Source: Oligoflexia bacterium
GTDB lineage: Bacteria; Bdellovibrionota; UBA1018
Assembly (NCBI GenBank): GCA_014378465.1
Contig: JACMNQ010000034.1
Location: forward strand, 1-64,000
DNA: 64,000 nucleotides
Direction: 5' to 3'
Made by a program: the position numbers and the translations under genes. A model generated the notes under the pieces. The model was not told the DNA's origin. It ran no database searches and worked only from the letters and a program-made list of their open reading frames with translations. This document shows, one piece after another, positions 26,932 through 36,148 of this stretch; position 1 is the first letter of the stretch, and each line of letters begins with the position of its first letter.

Positions 26932-28614
26932 TTGCTAGAGGTGACTAATTTGATCGGATATTTGGTTCTGCGCTCATCCCCAGTTCTGCTGGGTTCATTC
27001 AGTTCTTCTCAGCGGAAAGTGTGCGCAGCACTTATCACGGCTCTTTTCGCATTCGGGGCACTGCTGGATTCTTCCATGGCCAGCGCAGAGGAGAAGCGCA
27101 GTGAAGTCGCATCCGCAGCCAACTCCGGCTCCAGTTCCCGTGACGTCACGCTCGGAGCAAGCTCGATGACTTATCTGGGCCAGGGGCGATTGGATTCAGG
27201 AATCAGAAGCTCCATGCAGGAATCATCATGGGCAGGTTCTTTGAGAAACACTCTGGGACCGGATCATTCGAGCCGCGAAAAATCCGGCGGTGGGTATCAT
27301 CTCTCCAATTGGGAGGCGAGCATCGGCCTGGGCACGACCAGTTACCTGGGGCAGGGAACTCTTCAGCGCGATTCCACCTATTCCACTTTCGGTCTGGAAG
27401 TGCTGACTGCCAATCAGACTCCGCTCTTGGATCTCAAGGGGCAGCTCCAATTGATGGTGAGCGCCAATCATTCTCATTACAATTTCGTTGAAATTCCGGA
27501 AGCCTATGTCGGACTTTCACCCCAGTTCAGTCCTGTGCAGCTGGGAGTCGGCCGCCGCCTGGAAAACTGGAGTCAGCTCGATGAGACCTGGGGCCTCGGC
27601 ATCTGGCAGCCCCGCTTTCGCTGGGATTACATTGATCCGCAACCTGTGGGCCTTGCGGGTGCATTTCTCACCGTTCAGCAGCCCAACCTCCGAATCGTGT
27701 TGATGGGGTCGCCTTTCTTCGTTCCTGATCGAGGTGCTCCCGCAGATTTCGCTGAAGGCAGAATCCAGTCTCAGAGTCCGTGGCTGGTCAATCTCCCGTA
27801 TACCGTCAACCTTTTCAATCAGCCGACCCCGATTCGCTACACGGCCGAAATTCCCAACACCATGGACGTCGTCACGCACAAGATCGTGCTCAGCGGACTC
27901 GTGCGTGCCGGCTCAGAAAAGGGTCCCTGGGGTTCGGTCGCTTACGCTTACAAACCGATGAATCAGTTCATCACGAGTTATGAAGCGTATCACAACAACG
28001 GCACCTCGGAAGTCGAGGCGACCATTTATCCGCATTTCGAATACCACTCTCTCAGTTCAGTTCAGGGCGGCTTCAATTCAGCGCGGACCGAAAGCTCACT
28101 GTCGCTTCTGACGGATTCTCCAGATCTTCGTGCGCAGGATCCTCGACTCACGACGCAGGAACTTCGCACCTCGCTGGCCGTGAGTCCCTCTTTTGCCGTT
28201 CGACTTCGGGGCGAAGGCCGGGAGGCGACGACTGCCGACATCAGCTATCTGAAGCAATGGGGCGGAGACGCTCCCGACTCTGGACGTCTCGCCAGCGGCG
28301 CCTCAAGTTTCGAGTCCCGTTATCCTTTCAAAAATGCAGGAAGACTGGGCCTGAAGAGTTCCCTGTCGCCCCTTTTCGGAAAGTCCGCCGGCAATTTTTA
28401 CGGATCCGTCAAAACCCTAGTCGACCTGAAGAATCCTGGAAACATCCTTTCCACGCAGCTGGCCTACCGTCCGAGACAGAGCTGGTCTCTGATGATGGGC
28501 GCCGACCTGATCACTTCCTTCAGCGAACTCCCGGAAAATCCGAGCAGTCCTGACTTCATCAGCCGCTACCGCGCGAATGACCGTGTTTACGGAGGCCTCA
28601 ATTATGCTTTCTAA
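26932..28614 (+). CDS. Predicted outer-membrane protein, unknown family
   Basis: Unrecognised 560-residue protein. After a hydrophobic signal segment (about 24-47, ending SMASA) and a Ser-rich linker, the rest reads like a large beta-barrel: alternating polar and aromatic residues, many Gly and Tyr, and a terminal Phe. No ATG fits the signal peptide; TTG at 26932 with AGGA 14 bases upstream is the best start, with GTG at 26941 an alternative. Its last 11 bases overlap the start of the next gene, so the two are made together. Confidence 0.75.
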   Translation: MLEVTNLIGYLVLRSSPVLLGSFSSSQRKVCAALITALFAFGALLDSSMASAEEKRSEVASAANSGSSSRDVTLGASSMTYLGQGRLDSGIRSSMQESSWAGSLRNTLGPDHSSREKSGGGYHLSNWEASIGLGTTSYLGQGTLQRDSTYSTFGLEVLTANQTPLLDLKGQLQLMVSANHSHYNFVEIPEAYVGLSPQFSPVQLGVGRRLENWSQLDETWGLGIWQPRFRWDYIDPQPVGLAGAFLTVQQPNLRIVLMGSPFFVPDRGAPADFAEGRIQSQSPWLVNLPYTVNLFNQPTPIRYTAEIPNTMDVVTHKIVLSGLVRAGSEKGPWGSVAYAYKPMNQFITSYEAYHNNGTSEVEATIYPHFEYHSLSSVQGGFNSARTESSLSLLTDSPDLRAQDPRLTTQELRTSLAVSPSFAVRLRGEGREATTADISYLKQWGGDAPDSGRLASGASSFESRYPFKNAGRLGLKSSLSPLFGKSAGNFYGSVKTLVDLKNPGNILSTQLAYRPRQSWSLMMGADLITSFSELPENPSSPDFISRYRANDRVYGGLNYAF

Positions 28615-31063
28615 AATGAACTGGCTGCGAGTCCTCGCTGCCGGATGTCTCCTGATGAGTTCAGCCTGTGGAGTCGTCAAAGTGGGCGAAGGTCCTCTTC
28701 CGGAATCCGTCGCGAAACTGGGCGGCGCGGATCTGAACTGCCTCTCCACCAGCAATGTCGTCGTCCAGGACTATGTCGAGGGCAGGGGTACCGAAGAGCA
28801 GGTCAATTCGCTCGCTCATTGCGCCACCCGCTCACTGCAGATCTTTGGTGAACTCACTCGGGGTTCGCAGCGTGGAACTTATTCGGCAGCGGAACTGAGA
28901 ACGTTCCTGCAGCGTTACTTTCTGGGGAATCTGAATCTCACGAAGTCCTTCTTCGCCGAAGCCATGCTGATCAAACGGACGGTTCTCGGTGGCAATGAAA
29001 AGGAGCTCACGCTCAAGGATCTCGATCACACGATTGAGATCATCGAGATCTTCCGAGTCCAGGCCCTGAAACTCAGGCGTCATATGCCGATCAACACCGC
29101 ACGACTTGCCAGCAGTTCACCCGGCGAGATCGACGCGGTCTGTGACGCTCTGATGGATGTGGCGCAGACTCTCGGAGTCATGATCGAAGCCACAAATTCA
29201 CCCTACACGCTCAATCAGCTGGACCGCATGCTGGGTGAAGTGGGCACCCTGTTTCCACAAGCCGAAACTCCCAGCCTTCTTCGTGAAAAGCTCGCTCTGG
29301 CCGGGACGATCAAGGCACTGGTGCTTTCGACCTCTTCCGAAGAAATCGCGCCCTACGACTGGCCACTCATTTTCACGGAAGCGGTCAAACTCTACCGCGT
29401 CTACCTTCATTACCGACATCTGGATGTGACCTACACTTCGTGGAGCTACGGTGCCGGACGCATGCAGCTCATGCGAGTCGTGTATGGCGCCAAGGATCTG
29501 CTTTCCGATTCGGTCAGTCGTCATGGGGGCCTGATCACCTTTGATGAAATCGACAATGTGCTGGACCTGGTCTCTTTCGCACCGCTTGGACTGAACAAGG
29601 AGACTTTCAAGGGTTTTCTTCGTCCACTCGTTCGTCACGCTCTCGGAGCCATTGATCGAACGGACTACGACAGCAAGGACGTCAACGGGATCTCCGTGGC
29701 GCTCCTTGACCGAATGCTCGGCTTTTTCTACCAGTGGTCCGAAGGTCAGCGCTACCTCGAAGGGGTTTACGCCATTCTGGATCGCGGCCATCGCAATCCG
29801 GATCCTCGGGGTTATGGTCCGGATGAGCTCAATTCAATCTCCATTGAAGCGGCTCTGGCGGATACCGGGGGCGTGACTCGCGTGGGTCTTGAAATGGCCA
29901 ATGACCTTCGTGAAGTCATCGAGAAGAATCAGCCGCTCTTTCGCGGGGAAGGCAAGGAAATCACCTTTTCCGGACCGAATGAGGAAAGACAGCTTTCGCG
30001 TCACAATCTCTCTGAGGTGAACTGGATGAGACAGGCGGCGCGCGTGCTGATCTCCGGTTATGCGAAGAGTCCGCAGAAGCGACGCGATTACGGCGGCATC
30101 ACTTTTCCTGAGTTCAAGATCTTCGCGGCTGACATCTGGAACGTCGCCGTGGATATCAAACTGGTGGATCCAAAGAACGACCAGAACGTCGAAGCGGAGC
30201 GACGATTCCGCGAAGCCAATCTTTTCACGCCAAGCGCCAATGGCGACGAGATGATCAGCCTTGATGAAGGAAGTCAGCTGCTCGCATTCCTGATCTCGGC
30301 CAAACGGCTCGCGGTTCGGATGCATGAATTCGCGGCCAGCCATTGTCAGACCGCCGAAGAACTGGATTACTTCGGCCAGGCCAGGATTGAGCCGGATTGC
30401 TACCGGCGCATCATGTTCAACCGGATCCCGGGAAAGTCCAACTACGAGGAGATCTGGAAGTTCATGCCGGGCATGGCAGATTTCTTTTTCAAACTTTCGA
30501 ATGAGAAGGCAGTGCAGGATTTCGATTTCAATCTCGAAGAAGCCGCTCGTCGAAAGGGCTACAGTCGCGACCGCTACATGGAGTCGCCTGACAGCGAAGG
30601 CTTCGCACTGATCTATCATTACGTTGAAGCGATCTTCAGCCGATTTGACGCGGATTTCGAAGGCTCAATCGATTATCCGGAGTCCGGGGAAGCGTTTCCA
30701 CGATTCAAGCGCACCCTCACTGAAGTGAGTGGTTTCGGAAAATGTCGACCTGCCGATGACAGAGTCGTCGCTGAAAAGGTTGAGGCGCTTTTCACTTACC
30801 TGCTGGCTCATGGAGAACCGCCGGTGGCGGCATCCGACAAAGGACTCAAGCTGCTGGCAGGCGGAGCGAAGTTCTGGGCCTGGAGACAGAAGAAGATCTT
30901 CGGTGGCTGGCATTTCAAGGCCACTCGCATGACCCTCGTGAAAGTTCTCAGCCAGATCGGAAAACTCACCGCTCCGGCGCAGCCGACTCCGGGGGGGAGT
31001 CCTGTCCCGACCATCACGACGGACGAAGCTTCGGCCTGCCCGGGCTATGACAGCAATCCTTGA
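28604..31063 (+). CDS. Large EF-hand-bearing lipoprotein
   Basis: Unrecognised 819-residue protein. Lipoprotein signal with lipobox SSAC near residue 20. The body is mostly helical. Residues 682-693 (DADFEGSIDYPE) fit the EF-hand calcium loop at every key position (1, 3, 5, 6, 8, 9, 12), and a weaker loop-like segment lies near 543-556. The ATG at 28604 has GGAGG nine bases upstream and lies inside the 3' end of the outer-membrane gene. Location is probably the periplasmic face of a membrane, working with its partner. Function unknown. Confidence 0.75.
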   Translation: MLSKMNWLRVLAAGCLLMSSACGVVKVGEGPLPESVAKLGGADLNCLSTSNVVVQDYVEGRGTEEQVNSLAHCATRSLQIFGELTRGSQRGTYSAAELRTFLQRYFLGNLNLTKSFFAEAMLIKRTVLGGNEKELTLKDLDHTIEIIEIFRVQALKLRRHMPINTARLASSSPGEIDAVCDALMDVAQTLGVMIEATNSPYTLNQLDRMLGEVGTLFPQAETPSLLREKLALAGTIKALVLSTSSEEIAPYDWPLIFTEAVKLYRVYLHYRHLDVTYTSWSYGAGRMQLMRVVYGAKDLLSDSVSRHGGLITFDEIDNVLDLVSFAPLGLNKETFKGFLRPLVRHALGAIDRTDYDSKDVNGISVALLDRMLGFFYQWSEGQRYLEGVYAILDRGHRNPDPRGYGPDELNSISIEAALADTGGVTRVGLEMANDLREVIEKNQPLFRGEGKEITFSGPNEERQLSRHNLSEVNWMRQAARVLISGYAKSPQKRRDYGGITFPEFKIFAADIWNVAVDIKLVDPKNDQNVEAERRFREANLFTPSANGDEMISLDEGSQLLAFLISAKRLAVRMHEFAASHCQTAEELDYFGQARIEPDCYRRIMFNRIPGKSNYEEIWKFMPGMADFFFKLSNEKAVQDFDFNLEEAARRKGYSRDRYMESPDSEGFALIYHYVEAIFSRFDADFEGSIDYPESGEAFPRFKRTLTEVSGFGKCRPADDRVVAEKVEALFTYLLAHGEPPVAASDKGLKLLAGGAKFWAWRQKKIFGGWHFKATRMTLVKVLSQIGKLTAPAQPTPGGSPVPTITTDEASACPGYDSNP

Positions 31064-31081
31064 GCGGATCAAAAACAGTTG

Positions 31082-31513
31082 TCAGGCGTAGCGAGATGCG
31101 AAACTGAGGAGACTATCAGCGTCAAAGGGCTTCGGAATGAAGCCGTCGACGCCGAATCGCTCGAGTTGGGTCGCGTACTCGGTATCAGCGGAAAACAGAT
31201 AGATCGAAGTCGACTTCGGAAGCTTCTTGCGCAGGATCTGAATGAGCTCCAGTCCATGCATGTCGGGGAGGCGACCATCGACGAGAATGAGGGTGGGAGC
31301 AGCGTGCATTCTCTCCACGATGGACAGAGCCTGCGTTCCATCTTCGGCCCAATGGGCATCGAGTGAGACCAGCGAAAAAAAGGCCTTCAAGGCGGAACGA
31401 ATGCTTTCGTCGTCTTCCACAATGAGGATTTTGGCGTTGCTGAGAACTTCTGTGGGAGAATTGCGCGCGGGTTCCGCAGAAAGATTCAGGGCTGAGGTCG
31501 AAGGAGGATACAT
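31082..31513 (-). CDS. Stand-alone response-regulator receiver protein
   Basis: A 143-residue REC protein with no output domain. After a Ser/Pro-containing N-terminal tail, the receiver begins at KILIVEDDES (about 30). The phospho-acceptor Asp is in LVDGRLPD, the Ser of YLFSAD replaces the switch Thr, and the conserved Lys is in IPKPF. It probably receives phosphate from an unlinked histidine kinase. ATG 31513 and TTG 31531 are both possible; neither has a good ribosome-binding site. Confidence 0.88.
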   Translation of the reverse strand: MYPPSTSALNLSAEPARNSPTEVLSNAKILIVEDDESIRSALKAFFSLVSLDAHWAEDGTQALSIVERMHAAPTLILVDGRLPDMHGLELIQILRKKLPKSTSIYLFSADTEYATQLERFGVDGFIPKPFDADSLLSFASRYA

Positions 31514-31587
31514 TACGGGCAGGGTTATCAAAGCCGCTTTCGAAAGGGCACAGAAATGTATCGTAACGCGTTGCGTTTTCAGCGAGA

Positions 31588-32607
31588 TTGAATGAATTTC
31601 TTACTCGATTCAGTTTAATTGACCAATTAGGTCGTAAACTTTCGATCGAGATGCAGGCTTTCGACTCTTCTTATGAAGGCTTATGCTACCTTCTGAAGCA
31701 GGAGAGTTTCAGAATGCTGATCCCCCGTCAGACACTGGCCTTTGATTTCAAAGGCGCCCATTTTGATCTTGAGTCCGCTCAGGATCGCAAGTTTCTTGCC
31801 TGGGTTTTTGACCAGTTTCTCTATGGAGAGGTCACCGGGATTCAGTGCGGGCACTGGCTCTTTCACGCGCCTCATCTCAATGCCGCCACTTTTCTTTCCA
31901 AGCAGGCGGGGGAGGAGCTCTCGCACGTTCGAAAGATTCTGCGGATCTTTTCGATCCTCGGGGAGAAACCCTCGCCCGCTCATCCGGCCATCCGCTTCAT
32001 GTCGACCGGAATGATGGGAGGCAGCTGGGGCGAACACGTGACCTTGGAGATGGCTCTGGGAGAGGGTCTGGTTCTGACGGCTTTCTACGCTCTCGCGGAC
32101 ACCCTTCAGCATCCTGAACTGAAGAGGATTCTCGAATCCGCCATCACGGAAGAAGAACGCCACGTGACTTTCGGAGAGAATGAAACCTTCAAGTGGCTGA
32201 AAAGTCATCCTTCGGAGAGAAAGCTGCTTCTGGGGCTGGCGTTGTTTCAGGTCATGGCGCTGCAGAAGTTGAAAAATTTCATTTCGCGCAAGCTCCTGAG
32301 TACCGGGATGGCCGAACATCTCGTGCTTTCGAAATTCCCGGAGTTTTATGACCATACGATCCGACAGCTCGAAATTCGGATTGAGATGCTGGGTCTGGAT
32401 TCAGAAAAAGTGCTCCAGAGCAGCTCGTGGTCACGTTGGACTTTGATCGCATCCGTGCCTTTCCGGATGTTTCTGGGAAAACTTCGGCGCTGGTCCATTG
32501 ATCGCCCGAAACTCCTGACTCAGACCTATTTGGAGGATCCGACCGTTTTGTCCGAATTCACGCCTGTCGGGCCAGCGGACAGAAGGCCCGAAGAGTTCGG
32601 AAATTGA
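31588..32607 (+). CDS. Ferritin-like di-iron protein
   Basis: A 339-residue helical protein with two ExxH metal motifs: EELSH at 109-113 and EERH at 189-192, plus nearby WGEH. This pattern and spacing fit a ferritin-like four-helix di-iron fold. The group includes oxidases, hydroxylases and oxygenases; I cannot assign the substrate. The start is uncertain: TTG at 31588 or ATG at 31651, the latter shortening the protein by 21 residues. Its 3' end overlaps otsA tail-to-tail by 82 bp. Confidence 0.7.
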   Translation: MNEFLTRFSLIDQLGRKLSIEMQAFDSSYEGLCYLLKQESFRMLIPRQTLAFDFKGAHFDLESAQDRKFLAWVFDQFLYGEVTGIQCGHWLFHAPHLNAATFLSKQAGEELSHVRKILRIFSILGEKPSPAHPAIRFMSTGMMGGSWGEHVTLEMALGEGLVLTAFYALADTLQHPELKRILESAITEEERHVTFGENETFKWLKSHPSERKLLLGLALFQVMALQKLKNFISRKLLSTGMAEHLVLSKFPEFYDHTIRQLEIRIEMLGLDSEKVLQSSSWSRWTLIASVPFRMFLGKLRRWSIDRPKLLTQTYLEDPTVLSEFTPVGPADRRPEEFGN

Positions 32608-34793
32608 AAGATTTCGGCATTGCCCTGAGGACGGGTGACGTCCTTGTCCAGAGTGCGAATCAGATCCGAAGCCCAGTGAAAGGCGTTGTTGCCAGCGACT
32701 TTCTCCCGCATGGCCTTCATTCGGCGAGTTCGCTCGACTGCGGGCATGCGAAGGGCGGCTGAAATCGCATCAGCCATTTCTTCAGTGGAGTAGGGATTCA
32801 CGATGAATGCCTCCTTGAGTTCGGAAGCCGCGCCGGTGAATTTGCTCAGGATCAGAGACCCGCGGTCGGTTCTCTGACACCAGATGTATTCTTTGGCCAC
32901 GAGATTCATCCCGTCATGAAGTGAAGTGACCATGCAGATGTCACCGAGCTGGTAGAAGTATTGAATCTCATCCCATTCATGATGTTCAGCGACCAGAATC
33001 ACCGGCTTGTAGCCCTGCTCGGGGATCCCGAAGCGTTCATTGACTCTCCCCACCGCAGCATTCAGATTTTCGCCGAGCAACTGGTAGGCAGGGATGGACG
33101 ACCTGCTGGGGGATCCGACCTGCACGAGTGAAAATCTTCCGATGAACTCCGGATTCTTCTCCAGAAATCTCTCGACCCCTTCGACTCGCTCGACGAGACC
33201 CTTGGTGTAGTCGAGACGGTCGACTCCCACGGCGACGAATTCGGCCGTGATGCCGTAGCGTTTGCGGAGCTTTTCGCGTTCGGGTTCCGCGAGAACTCCC
33301 ACGGGCGAGGTGTCAATTCCGATGGGAAACGCGCGAATGAGAGTTTCATGATTGTCCATCGTGACTGAAAACTTCTCCCAGTCGATGCGAGCTTCGAGGT
33401 AGCGGTCACAAGTTTCCAGAAAATTGTTGCAATGGTACTGAGTGTGAAAGCCGATGACATCCGAGCCCAGCATTCCATGGAGCAATTCCCTGCTCCAGGG
33501 GCAGATCCCAAAAGTTTCGGGATTCGGCCAGGGGATGTGCCAGAAGATCGCGATCTTCGGTCCTTTGTTGCCCATGCGGTTCATTTCGATCGAACGATTG
33601 CGGAGCACGCGAGGAAGAAGCGCGAAATGATAATCCTGCACGAGGATCAGCGAATGATCGTCCAGGATCGAAGCAGGGGCTTCATTCCCGAAACGTTCAT
33701 TCACCTGACAGTAAGACTGCCAGTCCGAAAGTCGAAAAGTGGGCCGATTGTGCGCGAGATGGCAGAGTGGCCAGAGACCCTCATTCGAAAAGCCGTAGTA
33801 GTAGCCTTCTTCCTCTTCCTTGCTCAACCAGATGCGCTTCAGCGTGTAGCGGGGATTCCCCGGGGGCACAGCCACTTCACCCTGGGCGTTGGCGACTTCG
33901 CGGTCCGCACTTCCGCTGCCGTGGCCGACCCACATCCCGCCGGACTGACGAAGGATGGGCTCAAGCGCGGTGACCAGTCCGCTCGCGGGCCGGAGAACCT
34001 CGATCCTGTCATTTTTTCTCTGGTGGATGTAGGGTTCACGATTCGCGAAGATGACCAGGCTTCTCTTCTTGAGAGTGTTGCGCAGGGGCTGCTGGGCGAT
34101 TTCGGCCGGAGTCAGTGCGGTCCTGGTTTCCTGTTCCTGTCGCAGCAGTTTTTCACGGAAGCTCCTGCGAATGAGGTGAACGTAATCCTTGATCCAGTTT
34201 CTCACCTGAGTCGCGACGAGCAAGAGAACGAAAAGGCCGCCGCCGAAAGTCAGAAGAAGCGTGCGAAGAAAGGTCTCGAGCCAGTGTCCGTGCAGGTAGG
34301 AAACGTCCTGCGCGATGACGAGGTACTCCGTCTGGGCCTGAATGACATGCGTTCGCAAAGTCGATCTTCCCGGGTGCACGGGCGGAATCGCTACCGTGAA
34401 GGGGTGATTATGATACAGATATTTTCTTGTACCGTCGGAATTGGTCCAGTTGATTTTGCCCAGATGGGCCAGAGTTTTTTCTTTTTCTCCGCAGAGAGAA
34501 GTGCTGCTCTGCCCGGAGAACTCCCTGATTTTTCCATTGATGACACAAAGAGAAGTGGGAGTATTTGTCTGGGCAGAGAGACTTTGCGCGAGTTGCTCGA
34601 TGGCGCTCGAACGATGACGTTGTAAATTGACACGAACGGATTCTTCAACGCCGGTCGCTAACGCGGTTGCTCTAATCACTGCGTCTTTTTCCTGACGGTG
34701 TTCTTCAAAAGTACTCTGGACGCCGGCCACCGTGAAGGCGGTCAACGTCAGAGCGAAGAGGGAGAGGAAGGAAAGTCGTGAGGTTCTGTTCAT
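32526..34793 (-). CDS. otsA: Membrane-anchored trehalose-6-phosphate synthase
   Basis: Makes trehalose 6-phosphate from UDP- or GDP-glucose and glucose 6-phosphate. The 755-residue product is much longer than E. coli OtsA (474). Residues 1-30 hold a TM helix or signal anchor, about 30-165 are predicted periplasmic, a second TM lies near 175-195, and the GT20 domain follows (about 250-720) with FWHIPWPNPE, VGVDRLDYTKG and SLHDGMNLVAKEY. Start at ATG 34793, directly before the first TM. No otsB phosphatase gene is adjacent. A GH15 remnant lies divergently upstream. Confidence 0.93.
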   Translation of the reverse strand: MNRTSRLSFLSLFALTLTAFTVAGVQSTFEEHRQEKDAVIRATALATGVEESVRVNLQRHRSSAIEQLAQSLSAQTNTPTSLCVINGKIREFSGQSSTSLCGEKEKTLAHLGKINWTNSDGTRKYLYHNHPFTVAIPPVHPGRSTLRTHVIQAQTEYLVIAQDVSYLHGHWLETFLRTLLLTFGGGLFVLLLVATQVRNWIKDYVHLIRRSFREKLLRQEQETRTALTPAEIAQQPLRNTLKKRSLVIFANREPYIHQRKNDRIEVLRPASGLVTALEPILRQSGGMWVGHGSGSADREVANAQGEVAVPPGNPRYTLKRIWLSKEEEEGYYYGFSNEGLWPLCHLAHNRPTFRLSDWQSYCQVNERFGNEAPASILDDHSLILVQDYHFALLPRVLRNRSIEMNRMGNKGPKIAIFWHIPWPNPETFGICPWSRELLHGMLGSDVIGFHTQYHCNNFLETCDRYLEARIDWEKFSVTMDNHETLIRAFPIGIDTSPVGVLAEPEREKLRKRYGITAEFVAVGVDRLDYTKGLVERVEGVERFLEKNPEFIGRFSLVQVGSPSRSSIPAYQLLGENLNAAVGRVNERFGIPEQGYKPVILVAEHHEWDEIQYFYQLGDICMVTSLHDGMNLVAKEYIWCQRTDRGSLILSKFTGAASELKEAFIVNPYSTEEMADAISAALRMPAVERTRRMKAMREKVAGNNAFHWASDLIRTLDKDVTRPQGNAEIFQFPNSSGLLSAGPTGVNSDKTVGSSK

Positions 34794-35065
34794 GTCATCA
34801 AGAGTGGGGTGAGATCCTGCAGGTTTCCTTGAGGAACTGCTGTTCAGTGTCGGTACGTGCTGCATTGAGCGAACGGGCAAATGCAACCGCTGTGCCTCAA
34901 CTCAATCACCCTCTGATCATTGCTCCCACACATTGCAAATGCGGACCCGGGAATATTTGTCCGGAACCGAGTTCGCCGTCCGACTTTGGCGTCCCACTTG
35001 CTCTTATGACCTGGTTGGGAATCTCTCTCTCCCCTGGCCAGAGACTTCATAAGGAGCTCGCAAGG

Positions 35066-35245
35066 ATGTCACAGCTGGATTACGGGATCATCGGGAACTG
35101 CCAGGTTTCAGCGCTGATCGACAAAAAGGGAGCCCTGGTCTGGATGGCGGATGAACTCTGGGGCAACTTCCCTCAGACCTGTTCGCATGTGGGCCTGATC
35201 AATACCGCGATGAGAATTTCGCAGGCATGGGAAGACGCATTTTAA
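35066..35245 (+). pseudogene. In-frame miniature remnant of a GH15 glucoamylase/trehalase
   Basis: The 59-residue frame joins the N-terminus of a GH15 protein (LDYGIIGNCQVSALIDKKG, residues 4-22) to the C-terminal end of the same family (LWGNFPQTCSHVGLINTAMR, 31-50). Full GH15 proteins have about 600 residues, so roughly 1.6 kb is missing from the middle without loss of frame. The AAGGAG site, ATG and stop are intact. Divergent to otsA, the usual place for a trehalose/alpha-glucan hydrolase. All catalytic residues are gone, so no enzyme activity is expected. Confidence 0.8.
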
Positions 35246-35289
35246 ATGAGAGTTCAAGAATCAATTTGAAAAAACGGGGGAGAAGAAAG

Positions 35290-35730
35290 ATGTTTCCAAA
35301 AAATAGGAACGGCTGTGCAGGAACGCGAATGAGTATGAGTTGGTTCACCGTCGGGATGTTGGCATTGAGTTGTGCACCCCCGCTCAGTCAAGCTGAGGAA
35401 GGCACTTCTTCGGCAGGCGATGCTTGGGAGAAAGCGCGGACTGATGAGTCCATCAGAGCAACAGCGGTATTTTCAGGCAGGGTGATCACGATTGATTCGT
35501 CTCACATCGTCGTGTCGAACGGTGAAGTGTCGAAGGATTTCACCCTCGACACGGATCGCACGATGACTTCGCAATCCACTCGTGTGGGAGATCATGTGAA
35601 GGTGCAATACACTCTGCGCGATCTTCGCGCGCAAACCGTCACTCCTGTTGCAGATGACAATCAACGCGCAGGACAAGCTGCACCTCTCGAGATGAAATTC
35701 ACAGATGACCGAGCTTTCTACGGTGCCTAA
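35290..35730 (+). CDS. Periplasmic protein of unknown function
   Basis: Unrecognised 146-residue protein. Signal peptide (hydrophobic 16-30, ending QAEE). The mature part has a strand-rich domain from about 58 to 110 (SGRVITIDSSHIVVSNG, then VGDHVKVQYTL), which looks like a small beta-barrel similar in outline to DUF5666-type folds. An AGAAGAAAG purine stretch precedes the ATG at 35290. It follows the GH15 remnant by 45 bp. Confidence 0.65.
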   Translation: MFPKNRNGCAGTRMSMSWFTVGMLALSCAPPLSQAEEGTSSAGDAWEKARTDESIRATAVFSGRVITIDSSHIVVSNGEVSKDFTLDTDRTMTSQSTRVGDHVKVQYTLRDLRAQTVTPVADDNQRAGQAAPLEMKFTDDRAFYGA

Positions 35731-35809
35731 GCTGCTGGCATTTGAGTTGCAATCCACCTGACCCGACGAACCGATGTTTTAAAATTCTTTTTCAGGGAGG
35801 CTCTTTATC

Positions 35810-36148
35810 ATGAAATCTTTCGCACAATTGTCTTTGATCGTAGGCGCATTAGCTTTGTCCATGTCTCCAATCGTTTCTGCCGGCGAGATCGTCGCGCAGA
35901 AGGCAGGCCAGAAAGCCGGCCAGGCAGCTGGCCAGAAGGCTGGGACCGTAACGCAGAAGGCTGGCCAAAAAGCTGGACAGAAGGCTGGACAGAAGGCTGG
36001 AACCGTTGAGCAGAAAGCCGGACAGAAGGCTGGCCAAAAAGCTGGACAGAAGGCTGGAACCGTAGCTCAGAAAGCCGGCCAGAAGGCTGGACAGGCTGCA
36101 GGTCAGAAAGCCGGCCAGAAGGCTGGACAAAAAGCAGGTCAGAAGTAA
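35810..36148 (+). CDS. Secreted polycationic QKAG-repeat protein
   Basis: A 112-residue protein: signal peptide (1-24) and then, from residue 30 to the end, 16 QKAG and 2 QAAG tetrads broken only by three TVx spacers. The mature chain carries about 17 lysines and almost no acidic residues, so it is strongly basic, with no hydrophobic core. GGGAGG lies nine bases before the ATG, and a strong terminator follows, so expression is likely. It may bind LPS, DNA or peptidoglycan, but that is inference from charge alone. Confidence 0.8.
   Translation: MKSFAQLSLIVGALALSMSPIVSAGEIVAQKAGQKAGQAAGQKAGTVTQKAGQKAGQKAGQKAGTVEQKAGQKAGQKAGQKAGTVAQKAGQKAGQAAGQKAGQKAGQKAGQK
35897..36145 (+). repeat. 12-bp/57-bp nested tandem repeat
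   Basis: A 12-bp unit encoding QKAG is nested in a 57-bp higher-order unit (four tetrads plus TVx). Three 57-bp units start at 35897, 35954 and 36011, and a fourth, longer array of six tetrads starts at 36068. Confidence 0.93.
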
